This document shows, one piece after another, positions 32,695 to 41,043 of a DNA stretch of 64,000 nucleotides. The notes below the pieces were generated by a model. It worked only from the letters and a program-made list of their open reading frames with translations. It was not told where the DNA came from and made no database searches. The first letter of the stretch is position 1. Each line of letters begins with the position of its first letter. The translations under genes were made by a program, and so were the position numbers. Source of the stretch: DT-110 sp030148525 (GTDB lineage Bacteria > Bacteroidota > Bacteroidia > Chitinophagales > Saprospiraceae); assembly GCA_965227445.1 (NCBI GenBank), contig OZ245751.1:620001-684000 (forward strand), read 5' to 3'.

Positions 32695-33057
32695 ATGAAA
32701 AACGTATTTTTAGTAGTTCTCTGCGCCCTATTCTGCCTTTCGGCAAATGCTCAATCCGGCGACACTCCGATTAGGAAGAACGGACTCACCATCTCCATTG
32801 AATCCTTAGCGGATGCCAAATCCCTTCAGTGGGATAAGTGGGAAGATGTACTGACCCGGGAGGCATTTGATGGGAAACGGGATTTTGCCCTTACCGTTAA
32901 AGTGACACTCACGGATGCGGAAATAAAAGCCCTGAAAAGCCCCTACGAAATGTCCAATTTCGAAGTGGAAGTCACTGACGAGCCGGATTCCAGGAAGCGA
33001 TTTCAGGAATTAAAAGACGGAGTTACCCAAATGATCGCCTTTTTGGAAGGTAAATAA
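32695..33057 (+). CDS. Small secreted protein, unknown
   Basis: 120 residues with a signal peptide (MKNVFLVVLCALFCLSANAQ). The mature part has alternating strands (LTISIESLADAKSLQWDKW, FALTVKVTLTDAEIKAL). It lies 117 bp after the M56 gene and may be read through from that operon. No family recognised; similar in style to small periplasmic proteins accompanying BlaI/M56 loci in Bacteroidota. Confidence 0.65.
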   Translation: MKNVFLVVLCALFCLSANAQSGDTPIRKNGLTISIESLADAKSLQWDKWEDVLTREAFDGKRDFALTVKVTLTDAEIKALKSPYEMSNFEVEVTDEPDSRKRFQELKDGVTQMIAFLEGK

Positions 33058-33207
33058 TCACGTTGTATTTGGTATAGGGTAGTAGGACTATTTTGAATCC
33101 TTATACCCCATACCTACTACTATGTACCGGGAGGTTGGGCCTTGATTATCTTTCATTTATGATATAGTCTGTGCCCAACCTCACGATTATTTAGTAAGAT
33201 CACCCGG

Positions 33208-33241
33208 GCACCTCGTTCTACTTTGGACGGGGTGCTTTTTT
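33208..33241 (+). terminator. Rho-independent terminator after the BlaI/M56 region
   Basis: 9-bp stem GCACCTCGT/ACGGGGTGC (one G-T pair) with a 10-nt loop, followed by six T. It lies 150 bp after the small secreted-protein gene. Confidence 0.7.
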
Positions 33242-33244
33242 GTT

Positions 33245-33279
33245 GGACCTTGGTCCATGGTCCACGGTCCACGGTCCCT
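33245..33279. repeat. Heptamer tract GGTCCAC
   Basis: Five heptamers of GGTCCAC/GGTCCAT type directly after the terminator. The same motif recurs at 58784-58818 next to the second copy of repeat family B. A nearby GGCAGGCAGGCAAGGTCC block recurs three times between 33296 and 33770. Confidence 0.75.
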
Positions 33280-33409
33280 GCCATCGCCAAGGCATACGGC
33301 AGGCAGGCAAGGTCCAGGGGTCCTTCCTACGCTATCGCCTACACATATTTTCGGCGGTCAGGAAGGCGTACACCCATATGGGCTTCGGCAGGCAGGCAAG
33401 GTCCAAGCA

Positions 33410-33722
33410 GGCTGACCGGGAACCCAACACATTTATTAATACCCCATGAATAAGTCTCTTCATTATGTTCGTTTATACCGACAACGAAGTGGTTTGGTGT
33501 CCCAAACCACTTCGAGTCGAGTATATACTCGCGTGACAAGGTTTGGGCTTTGCCGAACCTTGTCGGAAGCGGTATATTTATACCAGTGCCGTTAGGCACG
33601 TTCCTAACGTAAGCACCGGCGTCAGCCGGTGCGGATGAGCAGAAGGATGCCCAAGAGTGCCGTTAGGTACGTTCTAAAGGTCGTTCCCATACAGAATTTT
33701 TGCCCATGGAGAATTACCTCCG
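33410..33722. repeat. Dispersed repeat family B, copy 1, with hairpin cluster
   Basis: Shares with 58819-59034 the blocks GCTGACCGGGAAC, CATTTAT, GTGCCGTTAGGCACG, GCACCGGCGTCAGCCGGTGC, GATGCCCAAGAGTGCCGTTA and TCGTTCCCA. This copy has about 100 extra bases (33481-33582) made of two hairpins, GAAGTGGTTTGG/CCAAACCACTTC and GACAAGGTT/AACCTTGTC, around CGAGTATATACTCG. There is no coding capacity. Together with the heptamer tract it fills the gap 33058-33809, which has no gene. Confidence 0.82.
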
Positions 33723-33809
33723 GTCATGGTCCCTGCCTTCGCCAAGGCATACCGCAGGCAGGCAAGGTCCCTTTACTCTGACCTCAGAAACCCCTATCTT
33801 TCCTATTCA

Positions 33810-34376
33810 ATGGAAAAAGCCACCCCACAACCAGCTCGCTATCAGTTTACCGTCGATGAATACGATCGGATGGGTGAGATGGGCATCTTCAAGGATACAA
33901 GAGTCGAATTAATTGAAGGTACCATCATTGATATGACCCCGATCAACAGTAGGCACGCGAGCCTCGTCGATAAACTGAGCAATTGGCTTTCCGCTCTTCA
34001 TGCCGGGCAAGTGATTATCCGTTCCCAAAATCCACTCAGGCTAAGCACTACCTCCGAACCCGAGCCGGACATCACCATCCTGGATTTTGCCCCGGACTTC
34101 TATGCTTCCGGACATCCGGGCCCCGATCAGACGCAATTAGTGATCGAGGTATCCGATACCAGCCTGGCCTATGACCGGGAGACAAAAGGTGCATTGTATG
34201 CAGCCTGCCACCTTCCCGAATACTGGATCGTGAACATTCCAGACCAGCAGTTAGAATGCTACTCTGACCCCTGGAATGGTGTATACCAAAGAAAAGAGAT
34301 CCGAACGAGTCAAGACACTATTTCAGAGACCTGGTTATCGGAATCAACCGTGGCTTCCCTATTTGGACCGAAATAA
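33810..34376 (+). CDS. Uma2 family endonuclease-fold protein, copy 1
   Basis: 188 residues from the ATG at 33810 (MEKATPQPAR); the frame is open further upstream but only through repeat DNA. Uma2 (DUF820) proteins have a restriction-endonuclease-like fold. Visible core motifs are RVELIEGTIIDMTP, the EPEPDITIL strand with its acidic pair and QLVIEVSDTS (Glu-x-Ser), then the helix YDRETKGALYAACHLPEYW. They are abundant in cyanobacteria and some Bacteroidota, and biological targets are unknown. A homologue is at 53715-54281. It stands alone among repeats. Confidence 0.88.
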   Translation: MEKATPQPARYQFTVDEYDRMGEMGIFKDTRVELIEGTIIDMTPINSRHASLVDKLSNWLSALHAGQVIIRSQNPLRLSTTSEPEPDITILDFAPDFYASGHPGPDQTQLVIEVSDTSLAYDRETKGALYAACHLPEYWIVNIPDQQLECYSDPWNGVYQRKEIRTSQDTISETWLSESTVASLFGPK

Positions 34377-34695
34377 TGGCAAATCGCCCTGCCTTCGCTA
34401 ATGCTTCGATAGGCAAGGAAGGTCCAGGGACTACTGTTTTCACCTTAATACACTGAAACCTAAGTAACTTTGATTTATGGCTGTGCCTTTCGGCAAAATA
34501 CTTCGTTGCTCGTTAGTCGCGTCCGTACGGATGCTCCCTCCTCGCGCCTTGTCTTTTGCCAAAATACCCTACCCATATTTTCAAATAACTTAGATTACAG
34601 TGTACTTAACCTAAAACTCAACCTCAACCTTTTTCAAATAAACATTGATTTTCAACAACTTATAGAGGTGTGCTTAAGAGGAAGAGCCCATTAAC
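34377..34695. other. Intergenic region without a supported gene
   Basis: 319 bp between the Uma2 gene and the convergent cytochrome gene. The left part has another relative of the GGCAAGGTCC block (about 34400-34430); the right part is AT-rich. I see no gene, RNA or clear terminator. Confidence 0.6.
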
Positions 34696-35772
34696 CTAAT
34701 TACATTCATCCTCCATCCCTGCAATCCACTCCCTGATCAGTGCAATCCCCTCGGCGTGCGGTATCACCCGCCCCAGTTCCGGCATCATTACGCCCGGATC
34801 GGAATCCTCCATACGGTACACCAGGATGGAACTGTCCGGCTCGCCGGGAGCTATCCCGTACAAGCGATTGCCCGATCCCTTCCCGGCGGCCACGGGCGTT
34901 TTGCATAAGCCCAGTTTACCCAAATTTGTCTGGTCGGCTTGCAGATACAAGCCCGTAGTATGGGCCGGTCCCTGCGGGTGGTGGCAGTGCCCGCAGTTCA
35001 CATCCAGATAGGCGAGTGCCCGCTCGTGCACCGTCCCCGATCCCGGCGACGACCAATCGGCGACGGCCGGTAAAGCGTCCGGAGTATTCTCCAACTCCAG
35101 ATATCCCAGCGATACCCACTTGCTCAGTTGGTTGGCGGGCCCCTCTGCATATTCGTAGGAGGCGTTGAGGTTACGCACTTTAGGACCGATAGGCAGTAGT
35201 TCCTTATTCCGGTTGTGGCAGCTTTTGCACTGGTTTTTATTGGGTACCACGTATTCGATCTGCTGTTTTTTACCCGCCAGATCGATCCAGGCTACATCCT
35301 GGTAATCCCCGATCACCGTGAGCTCAGCATCGGTTTGGGCATCATTCCAGACGTAGGTGTGTGCCTGCCATTCCCCCTGTTGTTTTATCAATAGTCGGGT
35401 CTCCACCAAATCCCGGTCTCTCTCCGGTTTGCGGAAATCGGCAGGGTAATAGAACGTCTTGATCAGCACGGCCCCATCGGGAAATTGCAGTACGCCTTCC
35501 GCATCCACATCGGCAGATTGGCCCTGCGGCATCCACACAAAGCGGGCTTTATGCGCATAATCGGTGAACAGGGGTGTAATCAGGTCGTAGGGTATTACAC
35601 CGGTATTAGGCTGTTGGTCGGCCAGCCTTCCGGCAAAAAAGCCATAGTCGGATAGATACTCGTAGGGGAGGGTAGGAGCGTCCATATTGACAGGGCCGGA
35701 ATACTCCTCTGTCTCCGCCTGGCAACCTAGTAATGCCAGTGAGAGGAGAACTCCGAAGAACCATACCTGCAT
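34696..35772 (-). CDS. Diheme c-type cytochrome lipoprotein (SO2930/HNE_0200-associated family)
   Basis: 358 residues from the ATG at 35772, giving a signal with lipobox (LALLGC); the frame continues upstream only through a heptamer repeat. Two c-type heme sites, CKSCH and CGHCH, lie in the middle and toward the end, each followed by candidate Met ligands (VMMPELG near the C-terminus). An N-terminal beta-rich region precedes them. In other genomes this family is found beside a parallel beta-helix protein, and here that partner is directly upstream (35933-37132). It should be a periplasm- or surface-anchored electron-transfer or peroxidase-like protein of unknown substrate. Confidence 0.85.
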   Translation of the reverse strand: MQVWFFGVLLSLALLGCQAETEEYSGPVNMDAPTLPYEYLSDYGFFAGRLADQQPNTGVIPYDLITPLFTDYAHKARFVWMPQGQSADVDAEGVLQFPDGAVLIKTFYYPADFRKPERDRDLVETRLLIKQQGEWQAHTYVWNDAQTDAELTVIGDYQDVAWIDLAGKKQQIEYVVPNKNQCKSCHNRNKELLPIGPKVRNLNASYEYAEGPANQLSKWVSLGYLELENTPDALPAVADWSSPGSGTVHERALAYLDVNCGHCHHPQGPAHTTGLYLQADQTNLGKLGLCKTPVAAGKGSGNRLYGIAPGEPDSSILVYRMEDSDPGVMMPELGRVIPHAEGIALIREWIAGMEDECN

Positions 35773-35776
35773 AGAA

Positions 35777-35867
35777 GAATGCTGAATGCTGAATGTTGAA
35801 TGATGAATGGATTTGGGAACCAGGCAATTGAAATATGTATCATTCATCATTCAACATTTAGCATTTC
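35777..35867. repeat. Heptamer tract GAATGCT with inverted TCATTCA arm
   Basis: Five heptamers GAATGCT/GAATGTT/GAATGAT (35777-35811) and, after about 28 bp, four heptamers TCATTCA/ACATTTA (35840-35867). The arms are complementary. It lies between the cytochrome and beta-helix genes and supports the cytochrome start at 35772. Confidence 0.75.
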
Positions 35868-35932
35868 ATAAAGCAAAAAGTAAGAGCAGGTCACGATTGG
35901 CAAGAACAAATGTACCATTGGAGCCCCAAAGG

Positions 35933-37132
35933 TTACTGCACCATCTCCTCGCATGCATAAGGTGCGAGGTCGGTCTGTACATTATCAAAATCATTGGCGG
36001 CATCCACGTTGCCGAAACGCAGATCATCTCCGGATTGATCAATACAGATATTCAGGGGATTGGGGTTTCCGTCAGTGGTGTCCGGTAAAATGCCGTCGTA
36101 GAGAATATCCTGGGGACGCCCCTTAAATACCAGATTCACCATTTTTCCAAAGTCACTGCTCAGGTCGGGCAGGGCTTTTTTTCGCTCATACGTATTATCG
36201 CGGATGGTGATATCGTAGGAAAACGGGTCATATTCTTCATTTTCCCAGGGTTTTTGGGTCATTTGGTAGCTGGCAATGGCCGTACCGAATGTCTTGTGAT
36301 CCCGGATCTCGTTTTCGTACACCGCCACCTTTTTTGCGGCAAGCAAAATAATACCGGTGCCGGGAGGTACTATACCTACGATATTTCCCTTCGGTGCAAA
36401 GTTTTTATGGTTATTACCGATAATCTGATTGTGATGCACTTTGGTGGTGTGGCCATTCACCATGGGAAGGTCGGGTAAATCAAAGACCAATATCCCACCG
36501 GTATTCTCTTCGGCCCGATTGTTATAGACTTCGGAGTTTACGCAATTCTCGATCTCAATGCCGGCCACATTGTGGTGGGCGTAGCAATCGCGGACCACCA
36601 CATTCCTGCTCTGGCCTACATAGATTCCTGCGTCGGATGCGTAAGATGCTTCACATGCTTCGATCAAAACATTAGTGCAGGCAACCGGATAGAGGCCGTA
36701 GCCCCCGTTGCTGCCTTTGGCGCCTCCCGTCCAGGTAGTTTTTACCCGGCGCAAGGTCACTCCGGTGCAGTCCTGTAACTTGATGCAGTCACCATTTGTA
36801 TCCTGAATGGTCAGATCCTCAATGGTTACCGAGTCGGCCGTAACCTTCAGGCCCTCAGCTCCTGTTTTCTGATCGAGAAAAGAAAGAATCGTTTTATCCA
36901 TACCCGCGCCCCGGATGGTAATACCCGAAATCCCGTCCAGCGAAAGTGGACGATCGAAGCGGTATTCACCGGCCGGGATCTCGATTACATCGCCCGGCCG
37001 GGCCATGATTAATTCTTCCTGAATCCGGGCGTAAAGGTCTTCTGCCAAATCAATAGATTCCGGAGTGTTGGAACATCCTAAACAGACGGAGAGCATGCCT
37101 GATAACAGGAGTAGCCGAAGATACTGGTTCAT
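35933..37132 (-). CDS. Parallel beta-helix repeat lipoprotein (HNE_0200-type)
   Basis: 399 residues from the ATG at 37132, which gives a lipobox (SVCLGC); an ATG at 37198 adds 22 residues. The mature protein is a right-handed parallel beta-helix of the pectate-lyase/carbohydrate-binding type, with repeats such as ITIRGAGMDKTIL, VTIEDLTIQDTNGDCIKL and VVVRDCYAHHNVAGIEIENC. This family regularly neighbours the diheme cytochrome that follows here. It probably binds or cleaves a polysaccharide on the cell surface, but catalytic residues cannot be assigned. Confidence 0.85.
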   Translation of the reverse strand: MNQYLRLLLLSGMLSVCLGCSNTPESIDLAEDLYARIQEELIMARPGDVIEIPAGEYRFDRPLSLDGISGITIRGAGMDKTILSFLDQKTGAEGLKVTADSVTIEDLTIQDTNGDCIKLQDCTGVTLRRVKTTWTGGAKGSNGGYGLYPVACTNVLIEACEASYASDAGIYVGQSRNVVVRDCYAHHNVAGIEIENCVNSEVYNNRAEENTGGILVFDLPDLPMVNGHTTKVHHNQIIGNNHKNFAPKGNIVGIVPPGTGIILLAAKKVAVYENEIRDHKTFGTAIASYQMTQKPWENEEYDPFSYDITIRDNTYERKKALPDLSSDFGKMVNLVFKGRPQDILYDGILPDTTDGNPNPLNICIDQSGDDLRFGNVDAANDFDNVQTDLAPYACEEMVQ

Positions 37133-37169
37133 GTTTTTCCAAGAAGATAAAAAAACCGGCGTATTTCTT

Positions 37170-38141
37170 TTATTCCTTTTTCTTGAAGATGGTATCAACG
37201 AAATATTTGCGCTTGTCGTGGAGGTGCCGGATGGGGGTCAAGCCGGCAGTACCAGCGAGTTCGTGAATGTCGTCGATACTGTATTTTTGCGAAAGCTCCA
37301 CATTGATGGCTTCCCAGGCGGCGAAATGGACGCTCCATTTTAAGGCCTCAAAGGTCACAGTTTGATTGCGTTTGCTAACCAGGTAGCTCCGGGTAGCTCC
37401 GGTCATGGGATCGTAGGTTTCCCAGTGCCGAAAGGCATCCAGTTCGAAATTGGCACCCAGCTCGCGATTAAGGCGGGTCAGCAGATTCAAATTAAAGGCG
37501 GCGGTTTTTCCGGCAGGGTCATCGTAGGCCCGCAAAATAACCTCCGGGTCCTTTTTTAAATCAAAACCAACAATAAGGTAATCACGGGGCGACATGGTCT
37601 CACGGATCCGGGCCAGAAAGGTCTCAGCTTCTTTTTTGGGCATATTGCCGATGTTGGCCCCCATGAATAATATAACCTTGGGTGTTTCCGAGCGGTAGGT
37701 CAACTCACCCAGCATATCGAAATAGTCGCCCTGCAGGCAGTGAAAAGCCAGGTCGGGCAAGTCTGCTTTAAGGCTGTTTTCCAGTTCAAGCAGTACACTT
37801 TTGGAAATATCCACGGGGCAATAACGTACATCGATTCCCTTTTCCACCAGATAGCGCAGGAGTACCTTGGTTTTATAACCGTCACCGGCCCCCAGTTCTA
37901 CCAGATCAAAGGTGTCGCGCCCAATGGTGTCCAAAATGGTCTTTTGATGAGTATCCATTATCTCGTACTCGGCATTGGTCAGGTAGTACTCAGGCATATG
38001 CATGATCTCCTGAAATAGCCGGTCACCTTTCGCATCGTAAAAGTATTTGGAAGGCAGGCTTTTGGGGTCTTGCTTCAGGCCGGACATTACATCGATGGCC
38101 AAAGGGGATTGGGATACTTTGGATGGAGTAGAAGGTGTCAT
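37170..38141 (-). CDS. egtD: L-histidine N-alpha-trimethyltransferase (EgtD)
   Basis: 323 residues. SAM-dependent methyltransferase of the EgtD fold: LPSKYFYDAKGDRLFQEI, YYLTNAEYEIM, the SAM motif LVELGAGDGYKT and ILFMGANIGNMP, with the histidine-binding YDDPAGKTAAFNLNLL region. It converts histidine to hercynine, the first step of ergothioneine synthesis. It follows egtB by 27 bp on the same strand, so the two form an operon. An aerobic, cytoplasmic, antioxidant thiol pathway. Confidence 0.95.
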   Translation of the reverse strand: MTPSTPSKVSQSPLAIDVMSGLKQDPKSLPSKYFYDAKGDRLFQEIMHMPEYYLTNAEYEIMDTHQKTILDTIGRDTFDLVELGAGDGYKTKVLLRYLVEKGIDVRYCPVDISKSVLLELENSLKADLPDLAFHCLQGDYFDMLGELTYRSETPKVILFMGANIGNMPKKEAETFLARIRETMSPRDYLIVGFDLKKDPEVILRAYDDPAGKTAAFNLNLLTRLNRELGANFELDAFRHWETYDPMTGATRSYLVSKRNQTVTFEALKWSVHFAAWEAINVELSQKYSIDDIHELAGTAGLTPIRHLHDKRKYFVDTIFKKKE

Positions 38142-38168
38142 GATTAGTTGTTAATTCATGGTTGATAC

Positions 38169-39440
38169 TCAACGAGCTAAACGGAACCCGGTAAATTGCC
38201 AACGCTTTTCAGGTTGAAAGAAATTGCGGTACGTAAGGCGCATGTGTGAAAAGGGTGTTGCGCAAGATCCCCCGCGCAGAACCATCTGGTTGACCATAAA
38301 TTTGCCATTGTATTCTCCCAGCGCACCTTCGAAGCGCGGATAGTTGGGATAGGGCAAATAGGCACTTCCGGTCCATTCCCACAGGTGCCCGAGCATCTGA
38401 TAATCGTCGGAGATGATTTTGGGTAAGGGGTGAAAGGCAGCACCTTCCACAAAGTTTCCATCCGCAGGGATGTCTGGATAAAGCTCGGCACAGGCCACTT
38501 CCCATTCTTGCTCGGTGGGCAGGCGATAGCCCTTCCAGCGGGCGTAGGCATCGGCTTCGTAGTAGCTTACGTGGGTTACCGGAGCCGATAAGACTAATGG
38601 CTGCAGGCCGTTGAGGGTATATTCGTACCATTTCCCGTCTTCCCGGTACCAATAAACGGGAGTATGCTGTTGAAGCTGTTTGACCCAGTTCCAGCCATCA
38701 CTCAACCAATGCTCGAATTGCTCGTAGCCGCCGGCTTTGATAAATTCCAGAAATTCACCATTAGTCACCAGGCGATCCTGAATATCAAAAGAGTGGATAT
38801 AGGTTTTATGCCGTGGGCGTTCATTGTCCCAGCTGAATTCGGGGCCGTCGTAGCCAACTTCAGCTACTTGTTCAGGGAAGGAGATCCATTGGGGAGCGGG
38901 TGCGGGGGAGGATGCTGTTGGCTGCTGCTCCCGATACGCGGGGTGCAGTGGGTTATTCCCCAGGATGTATTTTATATCAGTAAGGAGGAGCTCCTGGTGT
39001 TGTTGCTCGTGTTGTAAGCCAACGGTTACCAACATATGTAACTTGGAATCCAATGCTTTTTGGCGAGTGATCAACTCAGCCATTTTTTCATCGACGTGTG
39101 TCCGGTAAGCCAGTACTTCTTCCACCGGAGGTCGGGTCATATTTCCACGCATGCTGCGCATGATCCGCGGGCCCTGACTTTCGTAGTAACTGTTGAAAAA
39201 GTAATTCAGGCGCTCATCGTACAGCTGGTAATCCGGATAGTAATCGGCGAGGATGAAATTTTCAAAAAACCAGGTTACGTGCCCTAAATGCCACTTTGGC
39301 GGGCTGATGTCTTCCATGGGTTGCACCACGTAGTCTTCGGGTTTCAGGGGCGCACACAGATCAATACTCTGTTGGCGAATAGTTTGGTAAGCGCGCAGCA
39401 GCGTTTCAGCCTGATTGGAAAAGCTGATAGAAACGGTCAT
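38169..39440 (-). CDS. egtB: Hercynine oxygenase / sulfoxide synthase (EgtB)
   Basis: 423 residues. N-terminal DinB-like domain with iron ligands in WHLGHVTWFFE and QHEQQHQEL, and a C-terminal FGE-sulfatase-fold domain (YRLPTEQEWEVACAEL, GHLWEWTGSAY, VLRGGSCATP, GFRLAR). EgtB is a non-heme iron enzyme that uses oxygen to join hercynine to cysteine or gamma-glutamylcysteine. The pathway also needs a C-S lyase (EgtE), not seen here. First gene of the egtB-egtD pair. Its FGE domain is unrelated in role to that of the giant protein at 22373-27715. Confidence 0.95.
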   Translation of the reverse strand: MTVSISFSNQAETLLRAYQTIRQQSIDLCAPLKPEDYVVQPMEDISPPKWHLGHVTWFFENFILADYYPDYQLYDERLNYFFNSYYESQGPRIMRSMRGNMTRPPVEEVLAYRTHVDEKMAELITRQKALDSKLHMLVTVGLQHEQQHQELLLTDIKYILGNNPLHPAYREQQPTASSPAPAPQWISFPEQVAEVGYDGPEFSWDNERPRHKTYIHSFDIQDRLVTNGEFLEFIKAGGYEQFEHWLSDGWNWVKQLQQHTPVYWYREDGKWYEYTLNGLQPLVLSAPVTHVSYYEADAYARWKGYRLPTEQEWEVACAELYPDIPADGNFVEGAAFHPLPKIISDDYQMLGHLWEWTGSAYLPYPNYPRFEGALGEYNGKFMVNQMVLRGGSCATPFSHMRLTYRNFFQPEKRWQFTGFRLAR

Positions 39441-39627
39441 ACAAAAGGGTTAATTAATATGGTCTGTACAGAATGCTTGTTGTTAATATATTGGGAACGT
39501 CCAATTTTATTTGGGAAATACATCAGATTAACAGCATCCCCTTACACATTGTTCTATCGATTCAGTCTGACATTCGGCCCCGAAAAGGGGCTACATTTTT
39601 CTCCTGCTTATGTCGGTAATGAACATG

Positions 39628-39668
39628 AAAAAACCTGAAACAAAAGAGTCTTTGTTCCAGGTTTTTTT
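39628..39668 (-). terminator. Rho-independent terminator downstream of the DUF427 gene
   Basis: Inverted repeat AAAAAACCTG-AACAAA / TTTGTT-CAGGTTTTTT with a 5-nt loop, runs of A and T on both sides. It lies 24 bp after the DUF427 stop and could act in both directions. Confidence 0.75.
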
Positions 39669-39691
39669 CTTGCTGGTTACAGAGTTGGCAG

Positions 39692-39985
39692 TTACTCGGT
39701 TTCCGTGATAACGACACCTTTCCAAAAAGCGACCCGGTTCTCGATGTGAGCGGCTGCCTCCTTAGGTTCGGGATAGTACCAGGCAGCATCCCGCAGGGTT
39801 TCTCCATTAACCTCTACGTGCATGTATGCAGCTGTTCCTTTCCAGGGGCAAACGGTGGTATGTGAACTGGGCGAAAAGTGATCCATATTAAGAGTAGCCC
39901 GTGGGAAATAATCATTTCCCTCGACTTCGACAATGTCTTCACTTTCTGCCAGAACGGTGTCTTTCCAAAGAGCTTGTTTAGTCAT
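39692..39985 (-). CDS. DUF427 family protein
   Basis: 97 residues. Typical DUF427 core: ALWKDTVLAESEDIVEVEGNDYF read as two strands, then SSHTTVCPWKGTAAYMHV and AAWYYPEPKEAAAHIENRVAFW. These small cytoplasmic proteins have a compact beta fold, with a conserved CPWKG motif, and unknown function. It starts 9 bp after the 302-residue gene upstream, so they form an operon closed by the terminator at 39628-39668. Confidence 0.88.
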   Translation of the reverse strand: MTKQALWKDTVLAESEDIVEVEGNDYFPRATLNMDHFSPSSHTTVCPWKGTAAYMHVEVNGETLRDAAWYYPEPKEAAAHIENRVAFWKGVVITETE

Positions 39986-39994
39986 AGTGACAAT

Positions 39995-40903
39995 TTATAC
40001 GGTAGTTTCACTTTCCATTTTTAGCTCAGCAGCCTTAATGAGTTCCAGCGAAAAATTGATGCCTTCCTCAAAGAAATGCGTGATTTGGCGTTTTTGTTGC
40101 GCAACATCATCGCGTTTCAGGATCTGACTCATGCGCAGGATCGCCATTGGGTTTTCTTCACCGACCCACGATCCGCCTCCCGGCAGGTTGGTCAGGTCGT
40201 CGTAGTTGATCTTTCCGCCTTTCCAATTGTGGTTGATGTAAAAGTATGGTTCGGGACTAATCTCATCCGGCATACCCATACCTAGTCCTATCGATTTAGT
40301 GACCTCTTTCTTATCGTTGCTGGCTACCTCGATTGTCATTCCCGTATCGAAATGATGTGGCCATACGGCAATTTCACTGGTCTTTTTAAAGTGGGGTCTC
40401 AACGCTTCCAGGATTACCCGGATATTGGTGCGATACCGCATCATCTCCCGGTGGTGTTCGGGGTTTGTTACCTGATAAACACCTTTATCATCAGTTTCGT
40501 GCGGAGGCAGTTCGTAGTGATCAATGGGCTTTAACGCATTTTTGTCTCCACCCAATTTAGCAACCGTTTGCTTCAAATAGCCCATGACCTGAGATTTGGT
40601 TTGACCGGTCAGTGGGAGAATGCTCAGGGGCTGAAAGGTTTCACTTAGAAAGTGTAGTTCATATTTTTCATAGTGTAAACCAACCCGCACAGGGCTGCCC
40701 AGGTTAATTGGTTTACTGACCAGTGATTTCAGATCGGGAACCCATTCCAGGCTGGTATGCGAATCATCATCTGTTTTGGGCAACAGACTATTGGCGACGA
40801 TAGCCGGGAATTGGGCTGAACGATGCAAATAAGCTATGGCAGGCTTAAGAACAGTGGGGTTTTTAATGTTTAGTTCCTTCCATTCGATATTCATTATAGA
40901 CAT
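39995..40903 (-). CDS. Unknown protein, possibly DUF5996-like
   Basis: 302 residues (an in-frame ATG at 40894 gives 299). No signal peptide or membrane helix. Features such as PVRVGLHYEKYELHFL, EIAVWPHHFDTGMTIE and the C-terminal EPYFYINHNW and GGSWVGEENP resemble proteins of the DUF5996 kind, which also have WPHHFD-like histidine clusters, but I am not sure. The His-His-Phe-Asp cluster could bind a metal. Co-transcribed with the DUF427 gene. Confidence 0.7.
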   Translation of the reverse strand: MSIMNIEWKELNIKNPTVLKPAIAYLHRSAQFPAIVANSLLPKTDDDSHTSLEWVPDLKSLVSKPINLGSPVRVGLHYEKYELHFLSETFQPLSILPLTGQTKSQVMGYLKQTVAKLGGDKNALKPIDHYELPPHETDDKGVYQVTNPEHHREMMRYRTNIRVILEALRPHFKKTSEIAVWPHHFDTGMTIEVASNDKKEVTKSIGLGMGMPDEISPEPYFYINHNWKGGKINYDDLTNLPGGGSWVGEENPMAILRMSQILKRDDVAQQKRQITHFFEEGINFSLELIKAAELKMESETTV

Positions 40904-40968
40904 AAAATTGTTTTCTTTTACAACAGGTCAGACTACCGGAGGTTTGGTCAACGACGGATATCGCACGC

Positions 40969-40999
40969 AAAAAGGCGATTATCCGGGGACAATCGCCTT
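40969..40999 (-). terminator. Rho-independent terminator of the sigma/DUF4097 operon
   Basis: Stem AAGGCGATT/AATCGCCTT with a 10-nt loop; on the minus strand it ends in five T. It lies 45 bp after the stop at 41044. Confidence 0.75.
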
Positions 41000-41043
41000 G
41001 CTAACAGTCGGTTAATCCCTGCAGGATTAGTATGAAGGTCTTT

